Assembly (NCBI GenBank): GCA_036583965.1
Contig: JAZBQD010000034.1
Span: forward strand, 2,852,001 to 2,916,000
DNA length: 64,000 nucleotides
Direction: 5' to 3'
Origin: Prunella strophiata
Lineage: Eukaryota; Chordata; Aves; Passeriformes; Prunellidae
A program made the position numbers and the translations under genes. Under the pieces are notes generated by a model. That model worked only from the letters and a program-made list of their open reading frames with translations, was not told where the DNA came from and searched no databases. This document shows, in pieces, positions 1 through 9,810 of this stretch. The stretch's first letter is position 1. Each line of letters begins with the position of its first letter.

Positions 1-1370
1 GGAGGGTGATTTCACCTCCAGCAAATCTGGCAAAGGGGTGTGTCCACAGCAGAGGGTGTCAGGTAGCAGAGCAAGCAGAGGGATGTGGCCACTTCCACCA
101 GGAGATCCCCCACTCCAGAGACTGCTTCCACTCAACCTCCAAGGAAGTTTTCTCTCAGCAGGAATCGCTGTGCCCATAGCCAGCACTTTGCTGGCAGTGG
201 CCACAGCTCCCTCTCAGTAGCCACAGCTCCCTCCCAGCCCAGGGAACATCCTTCTGGCAACTGCACCAACCTGTACAGGTCAGCAGGGCCACACACAGAT
301 GCCTGGGTGGGAATTGAACAGGGAATCCATTTCCTTCTGGCAGCAAGAACCAGCTCCAGCTTTGTGCAGAACCACAGACACCACATGGGGCAGCTTCAGG
401 TTTCAAAGGAGACTTTTCACTTGAGTTGCTTTGTGTGCCTCAGGACAGGCACAGAGCACCCAAACCATGGCATGGAAGCTTGTGGCACTGCTGGATGGAG
501 GGAACTTCATTGCTGTGAAAACCCATGGAGGAAGAGGACAAAAAGGTGTTGGGTGATGGGATGGAGAGCAGAGAAGTGATGGGACTGTGGGTTGAAGTCC
601 AGGAGAGCAATTCAGGGTATTTCAGCAGGGAGATGGGAGGTGAGCAGCACCAGTGGGGAGGGCAGAAAGCCAAGACACCTGTGAGGGTTTCCTGTGGAGA
701 GCCACGTGATGGGCCACGCAAGGAGGACAGCCCGAGGTCAGAAAAGCAAGTCCTTCTCTTGGGCACCTCAGAAACTGGTCTGAAAGTGCTTGAGTCCCTC
801 TTGCCACCCTCTGTGGGGCTCTCGTGAGTGGCTTTAGCAAACACATCCTCACCCCACCCACCTGGTCTCCATGGACTGGAGTTACTGCTCCCCATCACCA
901 CCTCTCCATGCAAGCAGGACACTGAGCAGCCCTGGTGGCCACACAGAGGCTCCTCTGTCCTGGCAGAGCTCCTCTGTCCCCTGCCCAACTGCTGCCTTTG
1001 TCATCCTGGCAAAGTCATTTAACCATGCCAAGCCTCAGTTTCCCCAGAGAATAATCCAGCCACATCCTAGGGAGGCCTGAAGAGTGATAAGGTGCTGAGA
1101 CAGGAGGGAAATCAGTATTTAATGCAGAACTTCTTGGCTTCCAGCCTCACACCCCCAAGGGGATCTCCAGGGAAAACCACCCACTTCAACTCCACTTGTG
1201 CCCAACTTTCAGGGGGAAAAGAGGCCCAGACTGAGAACCATCCATTTTGTGAATTAACCATCTCTCTGGCTTCCCCTCTGGACTCGGCCACCCACTTTCA
1301 GACTTTATCCATTGTTTGCTTGGACTTGTGCAGGAAAAATCACATTAAGGAAAATCCTAGTTGAATCACA
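1..1370. other. unique non-coding sequence
   Basis: Single-copy-looking sequence of moderate GC with short overlapping open frames on both strands (longest 182 codons) and no recognisable domain. I saw no repeat family, tandem array or convincing splice-flanked exon. Probably intergenic or intronic. Confidence 0.5.
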
Positions 1371-2150
1371 GACTTTGGAACAGTTGCAATGGACAATTTG
1401 ACAAGGACATGGGGACTTAACATATTTTTAAAGCAAAAATATCTAATGATAATATGCTCCACTCCTGGCTAAAAACATTATCTACTGGCATGGGGGGAAT
1501 TAAAGCCATAATGCCAGCTACTATAATGCAGGCCTGGAACTCCATGCAAATATTATCCTGATCCAAGAGCTACAAAGCTCTGTTTATCCTAGTAATTAAT
1601 TCTGTCTTATGTTTAGTGATACAATTAGAGAAACACTGCCATTCTGATGGGCTTGCTTCCACCAGTGCCTTTTACTATATTTACATGCCCACAATAGGCT
1701 TGGTCTCACAGAAAAGGGTGAAATTGCATTTATGGAGACAATGCCACATGCATTCCCAAAGCATTTTAGAGATGTAAAGTTAGGCTCCAAATTGCACGTT
1801 TATTGTGTGAGCACACAATGAGCTTAGATTAAATATTGACTAAAGCCAGCCTAAGACCCAAAATAATGAAGATGAGCACAATAGTGTGATTTACTCCCAG
1901 CCACTAGAGAAATACACATCTGTAACATATAACATGCCCTTCCCACAGATATACTCTTTGTATTCTAGCTAGCCTTAGGCAGGAAAATTTCATTCTCATA
2001 AATTATGGATTTTCTTTCCCAACTGCCAACACATCCATATTACCAGTTGCAAAGCAAACAAATATAATAATAAAAATAATAATTAAAAAAGCCATTCCCC
2101 TGACACAGTGACGAGTAGATGACTGGCTCCTTGAATCCTCAAAGTTGAGG
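1371..2150. promoter_or_regulatory. AT-rich block, candidate conserved non-coding element
   Basis: This AT-rich stretch differs from the GC-richer flanks and lacks repeat signatures. It contains a perfect octamer ATGCAAAT at 1544-1551 (POU-type site) and TAATTA at 1593-1598 (homeodomain core), with further TAAT-type and TTTATCC-like words. Such composition is typical of vertebrate developmental enhancers. That is inference from composition and motifs; conservation was not measured. Confidence 0.3.
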
Positions 2151-2600
2151 CAGCAAAATGGAAGATAAACATGGCTAAAACCAGAGCATCCTTTCCCTTT
2201 TGTCCCCCAAGGTGTGGGAGGCAGCAGGGAGGTGTGGGCATGGCAGGTATCCTTTTAGAAAGTACTCCCAGCCCTAGCTGTGTTCAGAAAACTATCTGTC
2301 CTTCTCACGCCTTCCTCCTTCCCAGACTTGTGGAAGAAATTCAGGGAGATGCAGACGTTAATAGAACAATTATGATAATAACCCAGTGCTGAGTGGGGGT
2401 AACACACACCCTTCCCAGCAGCTCGACCTCTAAATCCTCTAATACAGCACTGCTTCATTCAAGATTAAAAGAAATTGTAACCCAGCAGAGACAAAAAGAC
2501 ACAGGAGGCAAGGCAGGATCTCACTCGGCAGCAAAGCCCCACTCCAGTCCAGATGCAGTCATATCACTTCAGCTTCTCTGTACCATCTCCATGACAACCG
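2151..2600. other. unique non-coding sequence
   Basis: Moderate-GC unique sequence with only short chance open frames. I recognise no repeat, exon or motif cluster. Confidence 0.45.
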
Positions 2601-2917
2601 TGTAATTTGGATGCAATAACCACTGCCGAATTGATCTTTAAATGTAGCTTTGCTATAAAACATAATACTGAACGTGTCAGGCTCAGGATAAGGAGAGGTA
2701 GCCCCCTACCACTGAGGGCTGTGCATTTAAGAGCCCCCCCCTTTAATTTTCAGCTTCAATAATTGCGTGTGTGAGTGGATTTTAAAGGCAGGAGCAGCAA
2801 ACACCATTTGTGTGTGTGTGTACGGCACGCTTTGGGGTACCACTGCGAATGAGACACCACACTGAGAGCTGGAAAAATGTGTCAGTGTCTATCCAGAGAA
2901 TGGGCATCTCCCCTCAT

Positions 2918-2953
<36 letters not shown>

Positions 2954-3060
2954 ACACGTACCAGCCAGCCTCCAGCCTCTGAAGCATACAGCTGATGCAT
3001 CAAATAATCCTAATAAGAATCAAACCCAGTATAACTAAGCAAAATAGGAGGGGGGATCGA
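2601..3060. promoter_or_regulatory. AT-rich block with CA microsatellite, possible regulatory DNA
   Basis: AT-rich unique DNA with words such as CTATAAAA near 2650 and a CCCCCCC-TTTAATTTT stretch near 2740. It leads into a TG run (about 2807-2820) and a CA run (2919-2957). It sits next to the candidate minus-strand exon at 3107-3185. A regulatory role is an inference from composition only. Confidence 0.2.
2919..2957. repeat. (CA)n microsatellite
   Basis: An uninterrupted CA dinucleotide run of about 19 units, followed after TA by a further short CA run. Confidence 0.95.
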
Positions 3061-3106
3061 TGTACAGCAGGACAATGAGAGCCGGGGAGCTCGCATTGGC
3101 ACTTAC

Positions 3107-3185
3107 CCGAGCAATGAGCTGTTTATTTTTTGGTCCCTTCACAAATGCAGCTCCCTTTTCTCTTCAACAATCCATGCAAAATAAT
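3107..3185 (-). other. candidate non-coding exon with strong splice donor
   Basis: On the minus strand, CTGCAG (3191-3186) is followed by 79 nt ending ..GCTCGG and then GTAAGT (3106-3101), a near-ideal donor. The 79 nt have stops in all three frames, so any exon here would be untranslated. The sequence upstream of the CTGCAG is GC-rich and not pyrimidine-rich, so the acceptor is weak. A first exon transcribed from the GC-rich block at 3200-3560 is the alternative reading. No gene is identified. Confidence 0.22.
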
Positions 3186-3199
3186 CTGCAGTCCCACCG

Positions 3200-3600
3200 A
3201 TGGAGGAGTGGCCCCGTCCCTCCCCCTCCACCACCTTCCTAGACCTCCCTGTTATTGGCTTCCTTCTCCCTTCTCTCCTGCTCTCCCTCGCTCGCTGGCG
3301 ATGGTTACACCTCCCAGCCTTCCCCCAAGGTGTCGAGAGACTGCTGGGGATCCAGCAGGCAGGGTGGGAGGGACGGGAGAGGGGGAGGAGGCAGGAGCAT
3401 GGTGAATGGGCCAGGGAGAGGATGGAATAAAGCTCAGGCTGGCGAAGCCCCCGGCAGAGCCCCGGCAGGAGCAGACCCGCCGCTGGCTGGGAGCTCGGCT
3501 CGCAGCGCAGGAGCTGCCAGGGATGTCCCCGGAGTGCTGGGGCTTGTCCCCCCACGGGCACCTGCAGAGTGCTGAGGGATTGCTCTGCTTCCTGCCAGCA
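3200..3600. promoter_or_regulatory. GC-rich block, possible promoter or CpG cluster
   Basis: GC-rich unique sequence with scattered CpG, for example around 3441-3560. It lies upstream on the minus strand of the candidate donor at 3106. No TATA box or start codon stands out. Low-confidence promoter candidate. Confidence 0.2.
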
Positions 3601-3800
3601 AATCCTCACCCTGCGAATTGACACTGGCTTGAAGTTTTGGGCTGAAATCCTGCCAAATGCTCTCAGCGTCTTTAACAACCGATGTGCTTCCAAAGGCAGG
3701 CTGGAAATGCCTCAAGGACCCACCTTGGTGCACACCCCAGCACTGCAGGTTGGGTTGCTCCGTGCCTCTGGACACTCCCACCTGCTGCAGCTCCATCCCC

Positions 3801-3941
3801 CATCCCATCCCATCCCATCCCATCCCATCCCATCCCATCCCATCCCATCCCATCCCATCCCATCCCATCCCATCCCATCCCATCCCATCCCATCCCATCC
3901 CATCCCATCCCATCCCATCCCATCCCATCCCATCCCATCCC
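3801..3941. repeat. (CATCC)28 pentanucleotide array
   Basis: Twenty-eight perfect tandem copies of CATCC. The minus strand reads (GGGAT)n, that is G3 runs separated by two-base loops, a strong G-quadruplex pattern. The plus strand is correspondingly C-rich (i-motif potential). Long open frames encoding PSHPI or WDGMG repeats cross it in several frames only because the unit has no stop codon. Confidence 0.97.
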
Positions 3942-4465
3942 AGGCTCCAGCAGCAGTGTGCTGTGCCTCTGTGCCTGCCAAGCTGCCCCCAGAACCTCCC
4001 CCACCACCGTGGGCTGGACCTGGTGCTGCTCACCACCACTGACACATCTCCATCCTGACAGCTCTTGCATGCAGAGGCAATGGCTTTGTCCACAGGCTTA
4101 CCCAGGAACCTGGCTCACCAGCAGGGCTGGGGATACAGTGTGGGGTGGAGAGGCACAGGGACACAAGGCTTTTCTTGCTTTAGGGCCCATTTACCAGACC
4201 AACAGAGCAGTGCTTTAGGGCAAACACTGTCCCTTGGCCTTCTGGTGGCTGTAATAAATGGGGGTTTCTGTGGGTGCACAGGTGAGGGGTGCTGGGTGCT
4301 CTCTGGGTCCAGTTGCCCCACTGGAGCACAAGCCCGTGGTCTCTTAGCCTGGGCCAGCTACAAGGATCCCTCCCCCAGAGCTGGCACACCTCTGTGCTGG
4401 CATCACCCACGTCTGGTGACACACAGGAACCAGGATGGGCACCCTGACTGCTGCACAGGGATGTG
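3942..4465. other. unique non-coding sequence
   Basis: Moderately GC-rich sequence between the CATCC array and a CR1 fragment. Nothing recognised in it. Confidence 0.4.
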
Positions 4466-4467
4466 GG

Positions 4468-4660
4468 GTCACAGAATCACAGAAGGGGTGGAAGGCACCT
4501 CAAAGACCACCTTGTTCCAGGCCAGGCCATGGGCAGGGCCACCTTCCACGAGACCAGGGTGCTCCAAGCCCCATCAAACATCTGGGTGAGGAAGAAGGGT
4601 TTGGTGTCTGCCCCAGATCCCCTTCCTGATTCCAAGGAGAAAACCTCTCCCTAGAGCTCT
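4468..4660 (-). mobile_element. CR1 LINE fragment, 3' end
   Basis: The plus strand reads TCACAGAATCACAGAA followed by a diverged form of the conserved 3' segment (GGTGGAAGGCACCTCAAAGACC, CATGGGCAGGGCCACCTTCCA). This is the reverse complement of the avian CR1 3' end. 5'-truncated and non-coding. Confidence 0.85.
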
Positions 4661-5070
4661 GTCTCTTGGAAAACTTCATCCAGGGGACACACATTGCTGA
4701 AGGAGCAAACAAATCCCTGACATCCCAAATTAAAAATACCATTACAACACACAGGCCATACATCCTAACACTGCAACTCAGCCACCAGGTGAAATAATGT
4801 CCTGGAGCAGCTCAGCAGAACATGGGCAGAGATCCTGCAGCAGGGATACCCCAGCACAGCACATGGGGTTGTTTGCCAGGGATGGGATTGGTAATGAACC
4901 ATGTAATGAGCCACCCTGCAGCTATGCTCAGGACTTTTCCAACAAATGCAAGTGTGAGTGAAGGTTACTGTGCTGGAGAGACACAAAAATGGACCTTGTG
5001 GCCACAGTCCAAGAAGCTGGGCAAATCCAGGTGTGGGGATTTTAACCTCCCAGAGGGTCCCTTCATCAAA
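4661..5070. other. unique non-coding sequence
   Basis: No repeat, exon or RNA gene recognised here. Confidence 0.4.
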
Positions 5071-5230
5071 GAGATTTGATTAACACCATCATAAAAGTCT
5101 GTCCTGCTGCTCTTTCTGATCAACTTAATGTATTTGTAATCAAACAATTATCAGGTTAGGGTGCTTTAACAAAAAAAAAAATTAAAATATAAAAGCACAA
5201 TCAATATTTATGAGTCTGTTGTGCTGTTCA
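5071..5230. promoter_or_regulatory. AT-rich block with homeodomain-like sites
   Basis: Contains TTGATTAA (5076-5083) and a dense run TTTGTAATCAAACAATTATCA around 5134-5152, then an A-run and an AT-rich tract. Candidate conserved regulatory element by motif content only. Confidence 0.25.
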
Positions 5231-7505
5231 GTTCTGAAGGCAAGGAACAAAATCCAATTTCTGCTCAGCCAGTCCTAGGAAATGACATTCTGCAGCATGA
5301 GAAAACGAGGTTCTAGTTTCTAAGAATATACCCACTAGTGGGTTCCAAATAACTGTGTTATCAATCATTCTGCTCCTGGGAATGAGTGTATCAACAGCTG
5401 GATTCAGGGAGAAACCTCCTCTCCGGCCGGTTGGGAGGGTGGTGAGCCTGTCCCTGTCATTGATTGGGCATTCCTAGCAGTGACAGGGTACAGAGATTCC
5501 TCCTGCTACATCTCTGTCAGGTGCCTCCAATATGTCATAATATTTTCCTCCAATTAAGAAAACTCCTAAACTGCAGCGATTCTGTGTGTGCTGCTGAACT
5601 GTCTGGATTTTTTGCCACCTGTGACATGAGTTCTCTGAGGAAAAGGGAGCATCCTGAGGCAAGGCCACCTTCCCTCCACACCAGCATCAGGGGAGCCACC
5701 CCTCAAATCCCCAAAGAAGCCAAAGCACCCCCCTGTGAGCCTGACAGGCACCACAAGTGAACACTGCCAACACCTGCACCATCAACACCATGGGAATGCT
5801 CCAGCTAGGCTGAAAGCAGAGAGGGGACACCTGGAAAAAAGACAGGAGCATGTGGTCCCTGAGAGGATTCATGTTCCATGTAGCCCCATGGGACCCACCA
5901 AACCCGAGCTCCAAGGCTGGCAGCTCCACACACTCTGCTCCCCCCTTGCTCTGAGTGAAGACAGGACCACCTACCCTGCAGCCCCACAGGCTTTATTGAC
6001 TTCCCTCAATTTAAAAAGTGCCTTAACTGCAGCTTAATGCTTTGCTTTTGAAGTGCTGAATCCCCATTACAGAGAGTTTTCCAGCCATGCCCTGCTCTTG
6101 ATGCTGCTGTGGCACACAAGGACAATTCTGGGTGCTGCTCAGCCCTCTCAGATTTTGTTATGAAACTATTGCTGGAGTTCTTTTGTGCCCAGGAATGAGC
6201 ATGCTTCCATGCCCTCACACAGCTGTTTTTCTCAGGAAATCCCTTGGATTTCCCAGCTGGGATTCACTAATTTTCAGTACAAGCCACTTTGCTGGAAGCC
6301 ATAATTAGGAGAAATCTGTCTGAGGGCCTTGCTGCATGCAGGTGGTGTGGACAGGGGGATGGGGAGGGGGATAACAGCCCCTCTGAAGAATAAGGGCCAG
6401 TCCTTGAGAGCCTTTGTCTGCATTTCTCTTACACTTGAGATCAGTTCTTTGTCCTGGGTGATGCCTGTCCTTGGAGGTAAGGTGTGGTCAGAAAGTCCAC
6501 CTGGAATTTCTGCATCAGGGCTGTCACAGGAGTAGGCAGAAGGCAGAGAGCTGCACCAAACACCTCACCCTGAGACAGTGTCCAGCAGCAAACTAACTTC
6601 TGTCCCAGGACCTGCACCTGAATGCTGTGTCTGGGGTCACCCCTGGCTCTTCCTACACAGAAAAGCCCAGTGCCTTCAAGAATGTTCCCTTGGGAGTTTT
6701 TCTTTCCCCCCAGGCTGTGACCAGTTTCCCTTGTAACCTCCTCCTGCACATACATTCAAGTGAAATTTGTTTAGGGCTCTGTAGGGGTCTGGTTTTCTAC
6801 ACCACAGTTCATCCTCTGAGTTCCTCAATAATGTTCTGGCTGCTGGGCCAGGAGTCAGAGCTGAGTGCCAGCCTGGCCAGCACAGCCACCAGAGCCCTCT
6901 GGAAGTCCCAAGGACATTGTGCAGGGGATTAGTCACCTCTCTCACTCACACTAAAGAAATCTCCATGAGCCATGGAGGATTTTGATTCCCTGCCCAGTGT
7001 AGGCACTTCTGCCTGGGAAATCCCAGCCTGGAATCAGGGAGTCATCATTCCTGGCATTTCAGGTTTTGGCAGAAGGTAAGATTGATGGTGCTGGATGAGC
7101 ACTCTGCTCACTCTCCATCTTCCTTCATGGAAACTTTCAAATGAATCACTGTCCTCCAAACACCATCGTTCCTCTGCCCACAGGGGTTTCTGAGTGTATG
7201 AATTTGCACTTTTCTTTCTGAGAGCCCACTGCTGACCCAAAATCAGCTTCCCCAAGCAGACCTGACCACTCACAGCATCTGACTTGTCCTAATTTCAGTA
7301 ACACTTAGTGTATGAAAACTGGATCCTCAGCAACTGATGTGAGTGAGCAGGTCCTTGGAGGTCCCACAGGGAGTCTGGTGTTCTTCTGACTACAAGGGCT
7401 CTGCAGCACCTCTTCCATCTTTTATTGTGCCCCAGTGCTAGGAGTGTCCCCCTCTCTGCCATCCATCATCTCACCTAAACAAATGCCATCCTATTTTGTT
7501 GGCCT
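5231..7505. other. unique non-coding sequence
   Basis: About 2.3 kb of moderate-GC sequence. Short chance open frames only (up to 104 codons), none with a recognisable domain or a good splice context. No tandem repeat or clear transposon. Confidence 0.45.
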
Positions 7506-7509
7506 AACT

Positions 7510-7612
7510 TCATAGGATCACAGGATGGACTGGCTTGGGAAGGACCTTGAAGCCCATCCAGTTCCACCCCCTGCCATGGGACAGCCACAGCTTCTCTGGG
7601 CACACCCTTCCC
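7510..7612 (-). mobile_element. CR1 LINE fragment, diverged
   Basis: The plus strand has ATAGGATCACAGGATGGACTGG..GGAAGGACCTTGAAGCCCATCCAGTTCCACCCCCTGCCATGGGACAG. This is a diverged reverse-complement CR1 3' end with an internal deletion after the CCATGGG motif. Confidence 0.8.
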
Positions 7613-8640
7613 CAACACCCAGGTACTGACATACATGAAACCATTCAAGGTAGTTTTTCTAGTCCTAGACATGTACAAATATTTCAATTTACCAGCTGCC
7701 ATTTAATGTGCTGCCTGGTTACTGCTGGAGCAAGCATCTTTCCATCCCCTCAGTAGGATATGGACCCATCAGGCTGCTCTTTTCCAGAGCTGAGAATCTT
7801 TGACTGGACACTTTTTTTTTTTTTTTTTTTTCAGTATCAGAGCAGAGTTTTTACCAGCTTCATCTAAAACCATGCAGCATTTCTTTTCTTCCTGTCATAC
7901 ATGCATATAAACACACACACATGCACACTCCCTAACAGTCCTTAATGCCACCAAACATAATTTTCATTGACTGCTCTTCCAGATTAGCCTTCCAGGTCTC
8001 TGCATTATGTAACAGTTAATTCATTGCTTTTGTTACCAAATCCCTTCTTTTCCTGTTTGGGTCTTTATTACTGTTATTATTTCTGATTTTATCTTCCTTA
8101 ACAATGATAGATTCTTAGCTAAGAATATCTTCAATGACTGCAGAACTGTGTGCATGCTGTGGAGGAGACAGCATCTATCAAAGTTTTCTTAAGCAGCCCT
8201 CATTTAGAACACACATTATTTTTTCTTCTTTTTTCCTCCAATCGTTTCTTGTTTGTAATTGTTCCCAACTTAGGAAAATTGACCACTTTCAAGTGCCTTG
8301 CATACATATTATCAATTTAGGATCACATTCTGCTCAGAACAAATGCAATTAGGGCATTTAAGCAGCCATTAATTCTGAGTTCAGTAATCAATTCACCTTT
8401 AGCTGTCCAACTGAGGCCTGATCCAGAATCACACCAAATTCACTGCAACACTTTGGGTAACAGAAAATTATCATCTGTCATTTTTAGAAACTGTGGGGCT
8501 GCACATTGGCAGCAGCACGAGTCCTTCAGCAGCTACCCCTGAGGCTGGAAAGCTGTTCTGGGAGCATGGATTTTCTCTCACTTTGTTATGAAGCTGTTTA
8601 GGGAGGCTGTTTGTCCATCCCCCTGGTTCAATCCAGCAGT
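7613..8640. other. unique AT-leaning sequence with poly-T tract
   Basis: Holds a 20-base T run (7812-7831) and a short interrupted CA run near 7910-7925. The rest is AT-leaning unique DNA, possibly regulatory around 8020-8130 and 8210-8400. No gene evidence. Confidence 0.35.
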
Positions 8641-8689
8641 CTGCAGGGATCCATCTGCTGCTCCACCCCAGCCTGAGTGGAAGAGCAGC

Positions 8690-8890
8690 CCTTGGTGGAA
8701 TATTGGGATGTGTTCTGCCTCCAGCTCCAGGGTCCCAGCACAGGAGGGATGTGGAGCTGTTGGAGCAAGCCCAGAGAAGGCACCAAGATGACCAAAGGGA
8801 TGGAGCAGCTCTGCTGTGAGGAAAGGTTGAGAAGGTTGGGTTTGTTCAGCCTGGAGAAGAGAAGATTTTGGGGTGACCTCATTGTCACCC
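8690..8890 (+). mobile_element. CR1 LINE fragment, internal part
   Basis: Plus-strand sequence matches the internal CR1 consensus by eye: CCAGCACAGGAGGGATGTGGAGCTGTTGGAGC, GAGGAAAGGTTGAGAAGGTTGGG, TTCAGCCTGGAGAAGAGAAG and GGGTGACCTCATTGTC. Most avian CR1 copies keep the 3' end, but this one stops before the conserved tail, so it was interrupted or deleted. Confidence 0.8.
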
Positions 8891-9660
8891 TGATTTTTTA
8901 AGTTTCTCTAAAGCCTTCTGATGTTTACATTCTTGTGCAGAACTTTCTCACACACTTTTTTGTAAATAACTTATTGTTTTGTCTTCCTCTATAGGGGAAG
9001 AGCAACTTGATGGACTGTTGAGTTGTCCAGTGGCATTGAGGAGGTGGCACTGTCACCCTCCAATGACACTGGGATATCAGAAAACTATAAATGGAGTCAG
9101 AATTCAATAAACTCTCTCTTTTTGCTCTCTCACACCTTGCAAAGAGCTGCTGTCCACATTGTGTTGTTTGTGCTCCTCAGTCACAACCTCACTGCTGCCT
9201 TCCAGCTCCTGAAACATCTTCAAGAGAGCTGGAGAGGGATTTTACAGGGTGTGAGGACTAATTTTGCTGGCTGTGAGCAGGTTCTGGAGCACTGATGTGA
9301 AGGGCTCCAAAGAGAGCAAAGGAAGGAAAATTTGCTGTTACCTGAGACAACCCAAGACAGAGAAAGTGAGGAGGCTTCAGCTGTGGGAAGAGAAGCCCTG
9401 GATCTTTCAGGCCAAGGACTGCCCAGCCTGTAGGATCAGGTACAGTGAGCAAGGGCAGCAGAAAGCTCAGGCAAGTACTGGGGAGCACTGACTCTGACTG
9501 GAGGTGCTGGCCCATCTACCCTCACCTTTAAGGCTCATTGTCAGCCTGAGTCCAACCCACAGGCCAGACTCTCTGGCTCTGATTTTTGAAATACTTGGGG
9601 TAGGGAAAGGGGGATTAGAAACAATTTTTGAAGTTATAAACCTGATTTCAGTTATATTGA
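8891..9660. other. unique non-coding sequence
   Basis: Nothing recognised beyond short chance open frames. Confidence 0.4.
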
Positions 9661-9662
9661 TA

Positions 9663-9810
9663 GAAACACAGGATGGTTTGGGTTGGTAGGATCTTAAAGT
9701 TTTTCTTGCTCCACTCCCTGCCATGGGCAGGGACACCTTCCACTAGACCAGACTGCTCAGAGCTCTGTCCAACCTGGCCTTGAACACTTCCAGGGATGGA
9801 GTGTCAACAA
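9663..9810 (-). mobile_element. CR1 LINE fragment, 3' end
   Basis: The plus strand reads ACACAGGATGGTTTGGGTTGG, CCCTGCCATGGGCAGGGACACCTTCCACTAGACCAG and CCAACCTGGCCTTGAACACTTCCAGGGATGG, the reverse complement of the avian CR1 3' region. Confidence 0.9.

Noticed and set aside
3434..4093. 219-codon minus-strand frame with WDGMG repeats
   Set aside because: Product of the CATCC array; overlapping frames are equally open.
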